A stretch of 64,000 nt of DNA from Endocalyx cinctus (taxonomy: Eukaryota; Ascomycota; Sordariomycetes; Amphisphaeriales; Apiosporaceae). The number at the start of each line of letters is the position of its first letter. Position 1 is the stretch's first letter. The stretch spans positions 682,001 through 746,000 of the forward strand of contig BCKC01000004.1 in assembly GCA_001600455.1 (NCBI GenBank). Reading direction: 5' to 3'. A program made the position numbers and the translations under genes. Below are positions 23,701 to 33,600 of the stretch, one piece after another. The notes beneath the pieces were generated by a model, which worked only from the letters and a program-made list of their open reading frames with translations, had not been told where the DNA came from and searched no databases.

Positions 23701-25863
23701 TGGCGCTGGTAGCAAGCCTCTAGGTGATGACGAGGTCGAAGTGCAGGTAAAAGCAAGCGGTATTAACTTCACAGATGTCATGATCTCTCTCGGACAGATG
23801 GTAAGCGAAAACATCGGATACGAGTACTCCGGTGTCGTTCGACGTGTTGGCTCAGCGGTGACCGCTTTTTCCCCAGGAGACCGAGTCTGCTGCGCCGGGA
23901 CAGACACGTTTAAAACCATTATTCGCAACAATCAATACGAAATTGTGCGAATCCCGGATTCCATCTCTTTTACCGAGGTATTCCCCGCAGTAGCGCTGAC
24001 TGCAATATATGGTATCCATCACGTCGCACGCCTGCGCGCAGGCGAATCAATACTAATTCACTCAGCAGCAGGAGGAGTCGGACAGACGGCGATCCAACTA
24101 GCACAGTACATAGGTGCGGAAGTTTTCGTAACGGTAAGCTCGGAGGAGAAAAGAGCATTGCTTCAAAAGTTGTACCAAATTCCAGATGATCGGATATTCT
24201 ACAGCCGCAACCTTTCTTTCGGGCGCCAGATTATGAACGTCACCCATGGTCGCGGTGTCGACGTGGTGCTGAACTCGCTCTCCGGAGAAGCTCTGGCGGA
24301 ATCCTGAAGGATTCTTGCCCCTTTGGGACGATTCGTGGAAATTGGCAAGCGGGATATCCACAGTTTTCAGAATCTGCCCATGTATCCTTTTAGTAAAAAT
24401 ATTTCTTATCACTCGGTAGAGTTGCAAACGGTCAAAAATTTCAACGCAGCTCTTGTAAAGGATATGAACAAGGAGTTTGAGGATCTACTATCGAGAGGAG
24501 TAATATCACCCCCCCAGCCGGTGGCTACGTTTTCGATAGCAGAATTCGAGTCAGCTATGCGTTTCCTTCAGACAGGACATCAAATGGGGAAAGCGGTCAT
24601 CGATTGGGAGGTTGAAGTAGAGGTCTCGCTTATCCCGAGCCCTGAGCCTGAATATTCCTTTCACCCGGATGCTAGCTATGTAATTGCCGGTGGTCTTGGG
24701 GGAATTGGGAGAAGTACCGCTCTGTGGTTTGCCAGCCGAGGTGCAAGACATCTAATTCTGCTGTCTCGTTCTGGGGTAGTGTCGAAAAAGTCGGTGGAGC
24801 TTCTCGAAAAGCTCAATGCGCAAGGGGTGGATGTAGCCACGCCTCGGTGTGACGTCGGCGACGCCGAATCTTTAAAACTTGCTCTCGGTAGCGTAAGCAA
24901 GACAATGCCGCCCATAAAAGGATGCATTCAAGGATCTATGGTGTTAAAGGTATGGTCCCACTTCTTTCACGCACTGTATTAGATAAATACTCACTTTTCG
25001 TATTATAGGACCGGTTGCTTCACAATATGACGTTAGATGAATGGAAACAAGTACACCGCCCTAAAACCAACGGAACTTGGAACCTCCACTCTCTACTGCC
25101 GCGGAACATGGATTTCTTCGTCATTTTATCATCTTCGGGCGGTATGATAGGCTCGAGCGGACAGTCGCAATACAATGCCGCTTCCACCTTCCAAGATGCG
25201 TTCGCGCGGTACAGGTGGTCATTAGGCGAAAAGTGCATCTCGTTCGATGTGGGCGTAGTGACAGGAGTCGGTTACGCCGCGGAGCACACTAACATCGCCG
25301 AAAGATGGGGGGATAAAGGGCTGGAAGTGATGCATGAGGAAGAGCTGCACAGCGTAATTGACTGGGCCTGTAATCCGGCGCGGGAAGTTTCGTCGCCCTG
25401 GTCAACTCAGATCATCAGTGCGATTGGCGCTTCGTCGGACAAGGTAGGTAAGCGCGACGACGATGGCCTGCCACACCTGAAGCGTCCTCTCTTCTCTCAT
25501 ATCGTCCAGACCCGTCGCGAGATTCTCGCTACCGAGATACGAAAATCGCAGGCGAGTGAAAAGATAGATTATGGCTCGATGCTGCGCAGTGCGGAAGGAT
25601 TAGACGAGGCCGGGGCGGTCATCGCGAAGGCGCTGGCGAAGAAACTATCCCAGGCGCTCACGGTCCCACTAGAAGACATCGACACGACGAGACCGGCCCA
25701 TTCGTACGGAGTTGATTCGCTGGTTGCAGCAGAGTTACGCTTCTGGCTGTCAAAAGAAATGGAGGCCGACATATCTGCCTTTGACATCTTGGCCGATAGC
25801 AGCATTGAAGTCTTGGGGAAAGAGGCAGCGGGAAAGAGTAAACTATTTGGAAATGTGGCGTAA
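17710..25863 (+). CDS. Highly reducing type I polyketide synthase, KS-AT-DH-MT-ER-KR-ACP, interrupted by an in-frame TGA
   Basis: Exons 17710-17976, 18030-18174, 18239-18507, 18577-20997, 21050-24949 and 25009-25863 give 2618 codon positions. KS: active Cys 206 (DTACSSS), then EAHGTGTPLGDP and KSNIGHLEASAG histidines. AT: FTGQGAQWGGMG and nucleophile Ser 700 (GHSSGE). DH: His 1033 in an H-x4-G-x4-P site that spans an intron. C-methyltransferase: E-I-G-S-G-T-G from residue 1509. ER: NADPH motif around residue 2042 (SAAGGVGQ). KR: GGLGGIG from 2248 and Tyr 2389. ACP: phosphopantetheine Ser 2571 (GVDSL). All domains look active, so the product should be a reduced, methyl-branched chain. There is no thioesterase or other release domain. 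The codon at 24305-24307 (position 2120, near the end of ER) is TGA; coding continues in the same frame after it, with no splice sites that would remove it. As written, translation would stop before the ER end, KR and ACP. This could be a true null allele, a base-call error, or an edited transcript. Confidence 0.9.
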
Positions 25864-27167
25864 GATGATCCCCGGTATCTAGTCAGAAGGTAATGGAACG
25901 CGTGCTTAGTTCAGCCGTGATATGCATTTGGAGTTACGAAGGCGAAGTTGTTAGCGATTATGGATTACAATTATCCATGACTGACTCATGCCTATCGTAC
26001 CTTTTTTCAGTAGACATCGGGTCAGAATGACCGATACGCAGAATGACGCCGTCAGATTAGGTGACGACTGGAAATTCACCGACTTTCTTTTTTTTCTTCT
26101 TCTTCTTCTTTCTTTTTCTAGGATGATCACTTGAACAAGGTGTATATAGGACTATCTGAGACAACTGAATGAGTTATCCCAGACAATCGCTTCAATCGTA
26201 CCGACTTTTATTGGAAATATTAAATTTTGTATAGTTCAAAAAAAAAGTTTTCATGCGAGATCGCGAGGCGACTTGTAGGTTAGTGGGCACATGTAAGCCT
26301 GTAGCATCACATGCTTATAGTATCACATAAGCCTGTAGCATCCCCTCGGCCCTCTGTGGACATAAGGAAATATGGAAATAAGGAATACCCTATAAATGAA
26401 TTAGTTAATAAGTGGTGGACCAATCGTAATTATTTATAAAATGGGTCTTTCTAATACTGCCAAATCTTAAAAATAAACAATATTTCTTCGGTATAACGAT
26501 TCAATTATAGCACTTCGAGCCCTAAAATCCACTATAATTTACTAGGCATCTAGGTTAGGTATAATATACCGTCCCAATTGTATTTACGTAGTATTTAAAC
26601 TATTTAACTCTATACTTAACCATAAAACCATAAACCAACGTATTTTCTTAAGTAAGTACTTATTCATCACCTTATAACCTTAGAACTTCCCATCAGCTAT
26701 CTATCAGCTATCTATCAGCTATCTATCAGCTATCTATCAGCTATCTATCAGCTATCTATCAGCTATCTATCAGCTACCTATCAGCTACCTATCAGCTACC
26801 TATCAGCTACCTATCAGCTACCTATCAGCTGCCTATTAGCTACCTATCCGCTACTTATCAATTATCTATCAGCTACCTAGGTACCTATCAACCTGTGACT
26901 ATAGGTACGGTGTATTGGACTGAACTCAAGTACCTTCATCAGTTACATAGTATACCGCAAGAACTCGAAATATCCATTTACTTGTTATACATTCATTTAT
27001 ATTTGTAGCAAGTAATAAGTAGCTCTATCCGAAAATCTAACCAAATACGTGTCGTAACATGAGATCTTAGAAAAAAAAAATTATATACATGATAAAGTTC
27101 ATCTCCCAAATTCTAACAACCGCTGCTGAAGTCTATATTTTTTATATCTATATGTATTTCCCAAATC
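25864..27167. other. Convergent intergenic region between PKS and regulator
   Basis: The 3' ends of the PKS (plus) and the regulator (minus) face each other across this region. It contains a pyrimidine tract at about 26087-26118, a duplicated AAGCCTGTAGCATC motif near 26294 and 26330, and the 11-bp minisatellite listed separately. No gene was seen. Confidence 0.6.
26692..26878. repeat. 11-bp minisatellite, about 17 tandem units
   Basis: The unit ATCAGCTATCT repeats at a strict 11-nt period, with AGCT landmarks at 26695, 26706, 26717 and so on to 26871. The first seven units read TATCT at the end, the next units read TACCT, and the last four or five are degenerate. The block-wise change of variant suggests growth by segmental duplication. 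Confidence 0.92.
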
Positions 27168-28541
27168 TTATTCTGTTGACGGTCCCTTCGCGTTGGCGGT
27201 TATTTGACTGGGGTTGACGAAAGCATTGTTTTGGTCTAATCCGTCCCGTAAGAAAATCACTCTGCTTAGATCCTCTCTTATTTTTCTTAGATCGGCTTCC
27301 AGTGTTTGTAGTCCATAATGACAGACTTTATCGTTCCACTTGCAAATGTACGCATCGAGCGCTTGAGTCCTGATTTGCAATAAGAGCTTCATCATCATCT
27401 GCAGGTCCAAAGGGTCTTTGATTTCAAAAGTCCCAATTCTCGCTGGCCGCATGTTACACTGTCCTTTCTGGCCGTTACTCTGGTTGTTGTTGTTATTATT
27501 ACTATTGTTGTTGTTGATGCTCGTCGTTGTTTGCATCTCGGTTGATGAGGATATGGTGGATGATTCTGGAGAACTGGCCATAGAACTAGTGCCGACGCCT
27601 GCGGCAAGACTAAGCAATAGTTTCACAAGCTGCTCGATAACGAGTAATAATAGAATGGTCAAGTCTCTAGATAGCATGCAGGCCATCGGGCATGTCTCGA
27701 CGATCTGCAATTGCATCATTGATTTCTCGAAGAGAGCTAAGAATTTCTCCGCTTTGACATAGTCGAACGTATCACCAATCCCGAGGTTGATTTCACTCGT
27801 CCCTCCGCTTGTCCACCCACGGAGGGTAGATAGAGAAGATGTCATGGCTTGCAAGCATATGCATTGACGGGAAGATGGTGTCGTAACATCGGATGTCCAG
27901 TCTTGCAAATTGGGGAATGATTTGGAGGTAGTCATCTCATTGCCCATAATATCTTGTCCCAAGGTCCTACCGTCTGTTAATGCTGGAAGGTGCGGTGTTA
28001 TATCTTGGGCCGATCCGTTAGACTCCATTTGGGTACACGAAAGGGGTTCCAATAGCTCGGTAAGAGGTGGGATAGTTAAAGATTCCAGCGGCGGCTGAAG
28101 TGAATCCATCAGCGAGGATGGATTTGGCTGAGGTAGCCATGCGTCGAAGTCGAAGTCGAGATCTTCGGTCACGAATTGTGGTTCATCAAAGTTTGCGCTG
28201 GTCAAGGTCTGGGGAGAGGATGTAGTTGTGATAGGTGAAGGGTCTTCCGAATTTGTTTGTTCTGGCGAGGCCGTCCTCGTAGACGCCGCGCTTTTCTTGT
28301 TCGTGTCGTCGATGGACCTATTGTTGGTTTGGTGACGTCGTGATCGGGTGTCGACGTATAGACAAGGCTTGTCTAATCGCTTGCATCTCTTGCAGTCGCT
28401 GCCGTCCAGTTTTCCGCTACATCTCACTCTGGAGATACGGCATCCTTGGCACGCCGAGCCCCTTCCATATTTGGCGAGCTCAGCGCGGAATTCGGCGGAA
28501 GGCAACTTTTCCCCCTTCTTGAAGGTGATTATTCCGTACAT
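27168..28541 (-). CDS. AflR-like Zn2Cys6 transcription factor, probable cluster regulator
   Basis: A single exon encodes 457 residues. The zinc binuclear cluster is at C31, C34, C41, C50, C53 and C60 (C-x2-C-x6-C-x8-C-x2-C-x6-C), preceded by a short basic N-terminus and followed by a Ser/Thr/Pro-rich linker. The region from about residue 230 (CLQAMTSSLSTLRGW, then the FLALFEKSMMQLQIVETC helix) resembles the C-terminal aflatoxin-regulatory-protein domain found in AflR and its relatives. A poly-Asn tract follows at about residues 350-362. Proteins of this kind bind palindromic sites in promoters of secondary-metabolite genes and switch the cluster on. Its central position, between the PKS and the acyltransferase/P450 block, supports a pathway-specific role. 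I looked for AflR-type TCG-N5-CGA sites in front of the other genes and found none that recur, so its operator is unknown. Confidence 0.88.
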   Translation of the reverse strand: MYGIITFKKGEKLPSAEFRAELAKYGRGSACQGCRISRVRCSGKLDGSDCKRCKRLDKPCLYVDTRSRRHQTNNRSIDDTNKKSAASTRTASPEQTNSEDPSPITTTSSPQTLTSANFDEPQFVTEDLDFDFDAWLPQPNPSSLMDSLQPPLESLTIPPLTELLEPLSCTQMESNGSAQDITPHLPALTDGRTLGQDIMGNEMTTSKSFPNLQDWTSDVTTPSSRQCICLQAMTSSLSTLRGWTSGGTSEINLGIGDTFDYVKAEKFLALFEKSMMQLQIVETCPMACMLSRDLTILLLLVIEQLVKLLLSLAAGVGTSSMASSPESSTISSSTEMQTTTSINNNNSNNNNNNQSNGQKGQCNMRPARIGTFEIKDPLDLQMMMKLLLQIRTQALDAYICKWNDKVCHYGLQTLEADLRKIREDLSRVIFLRDGLDQNNAFVNPSQITANAKGPSTE

Positions 28542-31062
28542 GTGAGTGGATAATGAGAAGCGACGGGAGGGGCAATTCGTTTTCGAGATGCGATGGGGGA
28601 CAATTCGATCCCAAATATGCGAAGACGATCTCGCTGAAGTGTCTCGACCAGTTTGGGTTTTTTCTTTCTTTCGAACAGCGAAAGAGTATCTTGAGGTTGG
28701 GGTGTATTATGTAGACCAGTCTGTCAGGTCGTTATATCCAATTGAGCTTGATTGAAGTGCTATGAGTTTTGCTTTGAATCTCTCAAGTCATCCCATCCGT
28801 CAAACTCACACCTACGGTTGGCCGGCTCGCCGTAACTGTTTTAACAGCAATGACAGTGCCTTGCTTTATACGTACGGTACAGTATATCATTAGGAAACAA
28901 CTTTCTAAACGACGAATGTTCCGCGCTTACGAATTTTTTCTTTTTCTTTTTTCTTTTTTTTTTCCAACCAAGATACGAGCATAAGAAAATTAAATTATTA
29001 TAGAACTTCATTTATATATATGTATAATATTATGTCAGTATACCCTTTAATCTATCATATACGCATTATCTAACCAAAATGCTATAACGTTGGTAACGTA
29101 ACTACTATGCCATACCTAAAATGTACAATGTTCCCATTATGATAAAAGGTCAAGGCGGGCGGAATTGTGCACCATTGGGCTACAGAGGACACTGAACGTG
29201 CACTTTCTACATACACACTTGCTGTGCAACGTGCTCTATCTATTGTGTGATCGACTAAGCTTATTTTTAGTTTACTGGAGGTAATGTAAGCGTGCAGCTT
29301 GCAGCTTGCAGCTCGCAGATTGAGTCTCTACTGTGTATACTTGTATACTACTGCTACTACGTAAGCAATCAATTCATAATGAAAGTCGAGCTAAGACAAG
29401 GGGTTTTGAAGCGTTTCATTAACTATGACCGGCCTGTATAGAGTGATCTGAGAGACTCATGTATTCTCTCCCTATTTACGAGGAAAAACCGGTAATGGTC
29501 GGTATCCAATTGGGGATTACCCGCCTCCACTATCCGTGACAGGGTACCCAGCAAGGTTCATACTGTATTCCCAACTATATACAAGTACTACACTACACAG
29601 TATACCACCCCTCCTATAACCAAATTCAAACATAAGAGGTAAGCCGACTTGGCAAGATTTGAGTGCTCCGTAGTGGGCACCATTTGAAACGTAAATACTT
29701 CCCATTACGCTAAAAGGTCAGGGCATACGAAGCTATACGTCTCCATATTACATGCACGCCTACACGTGTAGCGTATACTCCACCCACGCCGGGCAGATTA
29801 CACGCATTTTTGGTCTATCAACGCCATTATTACTTCTGACTAGGTAGTATCCGCACTGGTGGTGATGGCTGTCGACGAATATTCATGTGATACGTAGTAT
29901 AGAGCGTGACATACTACAGTAGGGGGGCGGTATAAGGAGCTGTATAGGGAGTAATACGGGAGGTGAGCTTGCAGCCCACAGAACGGCCTGAGTTTACAAT
30001 TTTTACTGTGCTACAGAGAAAAGATTAGATAAGAAAACGACAGGGGTTTTAAAGATGGTTCCGTAGAGGCGTGTAGAAGAACTTTCGTAAATTCAGGCAA
30101 ACTCAGGCATAAGAAGTGGTATACTTGTAAGCAGTAATATAGGGTAGGGAGGGGTATAGCGGGTGTTCCGGTATATTAAAATAGACTATTACGCCTTATC
30201 TATAGAGGGTCAACTCAAAGCTTACACAGTAGGTATTAATGGGGTATTAATGGGGTAACTTTTTTCTTAAAAACAACGCAACGTTTATTGGTACAATGAA
30301 AAAATCATCTTAACATGTTGATCCACTTAGTTCCAGATAGTTTAAGAATAAGTCAGAGGTAGTGTACAGGGCCCGGGGAATGCGAATCATGAATATACAC
30401 TACGAGAAGCTTCACTGCCTCATTCGTGTACAACTAGATAAGTTTGCAGATCCAATCGACGCATGGCGGCGTGTAGGATATTGGCGGGTTCTCGGGTTAG
30501 AGGTCACATCTAACTTAATGAGAAACAAAGTGGGCCCCATACTATAGCGTTGTAGATTTGATTTCTGACAGTTAGGCGTGTTACCCCTGCTGTAAGACCT
30601 GCTTCTATGGTTCATGGGTCGATCCCTTACTACGCAGACATGGATATCTTGTCTTAGAGCTCGCTACATGGTACGCCACTAAGAAGATGCAAAAGCTTGT
30701 CTAGCTTGTTTAAGTCAACCAAAAACAAATCATCGCCAGATTCCACGACTACTGAGCTTGAAAAGAGAAAGCGTCAGACAAACGCCCTGACCTGACTTGG
30801 AGATGAATGAGGAATAAAATGGGTCTTGTGGTAGATAAAATCGTCATAACTTATGAAGTCATACATAACTTACGAGAAATTTGGCTTTAATTTATCAACG
30901 ATCCCTCATATGGATTATGCAGGCCTCAAAAGAATACCCACAGCCTTGGGAGATAACATAAGTATCTAGAGTTTTGATTACCAAATATTCGTTATAATAT
31001 ACGTATGCTATACAATGATCCGCTTTCCAATTCAGTGGTGGCAAAAGTTAAAACTTTCTAAC
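28542..31062. other. Long intergenic region with decayed repeat copies
   Basis: No gene was found in 2.5 kb. Directly upstream of the regulator is its promoter. The rest is dominated by two diverged direct-repeat copies (listed separately) and short duplications such as GGTATTAATGGGGTATTAATGGGG near 30230-30257. It looks like old repeat material separating the regulator from the acyltransferase/P450 block. Confidence 0.5.
29130..30056. repeat. Pair of strongly diverged direct repeats
   Basis: Segments starting at about 29133 and about 29700 share TCCCATTAYGMTAAAAGGTC at their left ends, GAGCTTGCAG/TGCAGCTTGCAG-type words in the middle and ACTGTG...GACAAGGGGTTTT/GACAGGGGTTTT words at their right ends, in the same order. 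Copies are about 290 and 355 nt long. No coding capacity, terminal inverted repeats or target duplications were recognised. They may be remains of a transposon or of a local duplication. Confidence 0.4.
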
Positions 31063-32850
31063 CTACCCGTGTTCCGCCGCGAACCGCTGGAAATCTAATC
31101 TAATCAAATCCCAAGTCTCCCTCCTCAGATATGCGTGTACCCAATAGTCGCCAGCCTGATCCTTGCCATAGATCACAAATGTGTCCCTGGGATTATCCTT
31201 TACCGATAATGTCGTGCCCCAGAACATCGTGGGTTTTCCATCGTGATCGTTAGCGTCTATATTAGATTCATTCACGACGGAGGTCGGTCCGAAATTAGCT
31301 TGATCGAGAAAATGGGCCTTCGACCAATTGGTAATGGCGATAATCCGGTCCGTGTCCCCACTGGCGAAAAGCGGCATCGATCCAAGACGCGAAAACCATT
31401 TCCTTGCGAGAAGCATAAGCCTACGCACCTGGGCCTCGCTTGTCTGCTCAACTATGGATCTGCGCACCATAAATGCCAGCTCAGACACAGTTAAACTCCC
31501 CGCTTCCTGCGCCGTTAGCACTGTGGTGCTGGGGAGGATCAAGTTCTGCACATAGGCCGTAGTTGTGTCAGCACTTAGATTAGAAGAATCCTCCTGGAGA
31601 TTGAGTCGTTTCCGCATGTCGAATACGTTGCAGATCACAGCTGTTCCTTTGGAAGACCTAGATGACAGGACCATGCGTGAACCCCACGCTGCGATCAGGT
31701 CCCCATCGCTCACAAACGATACTTTTGACTTCGTATCCGTGTCTTGCAATCCCAATTGGGACTCAGCTTCCCGGCGAAGGTAGGTCAAGAAGTTGGCAGG
31801 TAAGTAGATATGATGCGTCTCGATGTTGCGATGCGTCAAGGCATCCCACGTGTAACGTGCTAAGAAAGCGACTAGCGATAGACCTGTAGTCTGCTGTTCT
31901 TCTAGTGAAAATTTGGTGTTCAACGCTACCTTGTCCTCGGAAGACCCTACATCCTGAGTTATGTCTTTCTTGGCGCCTTCGAGTTTAACATTAATATTTT
32001 CTGCACTTTGTCCCCGCAGTACCCTTGTCCAAGCCTGAAGTAGGTCGGCAGCACCCATAGCGTCCGCGAGCGAGTGCGGAAATGTCACGCTGACAAGTGT
32101 GGCGTCAGTGAAAGAATTGATATACAGGCATATTAGCGGTTCGTCCGTAGTTATATAGTGCTGAATATTATTGGGTAGCGTCGGCGGGATGGCGAATTTG
32201 CGAAATTTATGGCATCCCTGATGAACAGATGGCGTACCGGGAGTTTCTTTAGGAATTTGACTTGCGAGAGGATCAGCGTCGATATTTACACCATGTCTCA
32301 CTTGGGAGAAGCGCAGGGCGGGTCGATCTTGGCTAAAATGTTGCGGGACATGTATCTCTAGCTTTCCTTCTCTCTAGCGCGGCATGGCCAATTAGTGTCA
32401 GAACTAACATTGCGTATTTCGATTAGAATGGATAAATCAACTCACATTTTGACGTAGCCTGCCTCCGAGCTTCCTCCAATCCCCGAAAGCTAGCAGCGTG
32501 GCCAAAGATTCACGAAGCTTTTGCGCGTCCAGGACATGATCGTATTTAAAGGTGTAATTGATGAGAGAAGGTCGAACTATGGCAGCTTGGTCTATGAAAT
32601 GAATTGGGTAGATTTCATCTGCATTATTTTCGGAATTTCCGTTATCGCTGGCGGAAGCAATGGAGGCCCTTGTACGCGTACCAGAAAGCAGTTTTCCGAT
32701 TTTATCAACTACCGGCCTCTCTAGGCTGCTGATGCACCAAGCAAAGAAAATAGAACAGAATAATGTGAGAGCTACCATTCTGCTTCTCTGAACGATATTA
32801 TTCCAGATAATGGTAGGCCACGCCATAGTATCGAAGCAGGCTCTTATCAC
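31063..32850 (-). CDS. BAHD-type acyltransferase with N-terminal hydrophobic segment
   Basis: Exons (minus) 32850-32446 and 32373-31063 encode 571 residues. The catalytic H-x-x-x-D is H235-S-L-A-D239 (FPHSLADAMG), typical of the plant/fungal BAHD transferase fold; the second family motif, usually DFGWG, is weak here (NFGPT). BAHD enzymes pass an acyl group from CoA, or sometimes from a carrier protein, to an alcohol or amine. The intron was placed so that the segment LRQN-REGKLEIHVP, expected between the first strands, is continuous. An unusual hydrophobic stretch at about residues 25-41 (VALTLFCSIFFAWCIS) could anchor the protein in the ER membrane beside the P450s; a later Met would remove it. 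Because the PKS has no release domain, this enzyme is a candidate to attach the polyketide to a terpene alcohol. That role is inference. Confidence 0.82.
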
Positions 32851-33600
32851 AATAGCCGCCTAGTTCATCACATGGAGGAGTTTTGCATCACAACTAATAT
32901 TTTCATACTACGATCTTACAAATAGCAATATGGAAGTAAGTCCATTTCTGTAATTTTTTTTTTTCGGACTGAGTAAATAAAGAAACCCCATACGCGTCCG
33001 ACGTGACGGTCGTCGTGAATTTCCATCTATTCCAACAATCCTTCCGACACTTGACAGAGGTACGGACGGGAATTGCCTTTTTCTCGAAGGAGAAAATATA
33101 AATTTGACGGGATTTGAAAAAATAAATGAAATGAAATGAAAACCCCTACGAATTAGGGCTAAAGAATATCCCCGAGGACTTCATCGTAAGACGATCCACT
33201 TCCCAACCAAAAGGGGATTTCCGCATCCGGCAAATCCCTGCCGTCGTTAGTTCTAAAGCTAACTGTGAAAAAAACTCTAGAATACCAGGAATACCAGAAT
33301 AAGTAATGAGCTAGAATCAGCCTTCTTACGAGTTACAAGTTTGGTCAGGCCGCTGGCGTGATGCACCCGTTTCGAAGAGAGAGAGATAGGTAGGTTCATC
33401 GTAATAATAACAAGCCGTAAACCTCAAGCTACTTAGTTAATCTATCATATGACGCGTATGCGCATATGATATTGAAGATTCCATAGCTTTCAACTTGCCT
33501 CTTATTGCGACTCAAGAATTTGTAGACACTACTGGGCTGCCTTAGATATACTCTAAGACTGCTTTAATTCAAGAGCAAAATTACATCATTTTCCTAGTGA
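32851..33600. promoter_or_regulatory. Bidirectional promoter between acyltransferase and P450
   Basis: The BAHD-type gene (minus) and the first P450 (plus) start on either side of this 750-nt interval, so they are likely co-regulated. It contains a T run at 32948-32957 and no recognisable gene. No shared operator could be assigned. Confidence 0.5.

Noticed and set aside
26692..26878. Possible CRISPR-like array
   Set aside because: It is an 11-bp tandem repeat without spacers, and the genome is eukaryotic.
27418..27762. Plus-strand frame with a poly-Leu tract
   Set aside because: It is the antisense of the poly-Asn region of the Zn2Cys6 regulator.
30541..30620. tRNA-like GGTTCATGGGTCGATCC segment
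   Set aside because: No matching acceptor, D or anticodon arms could be folded around it.
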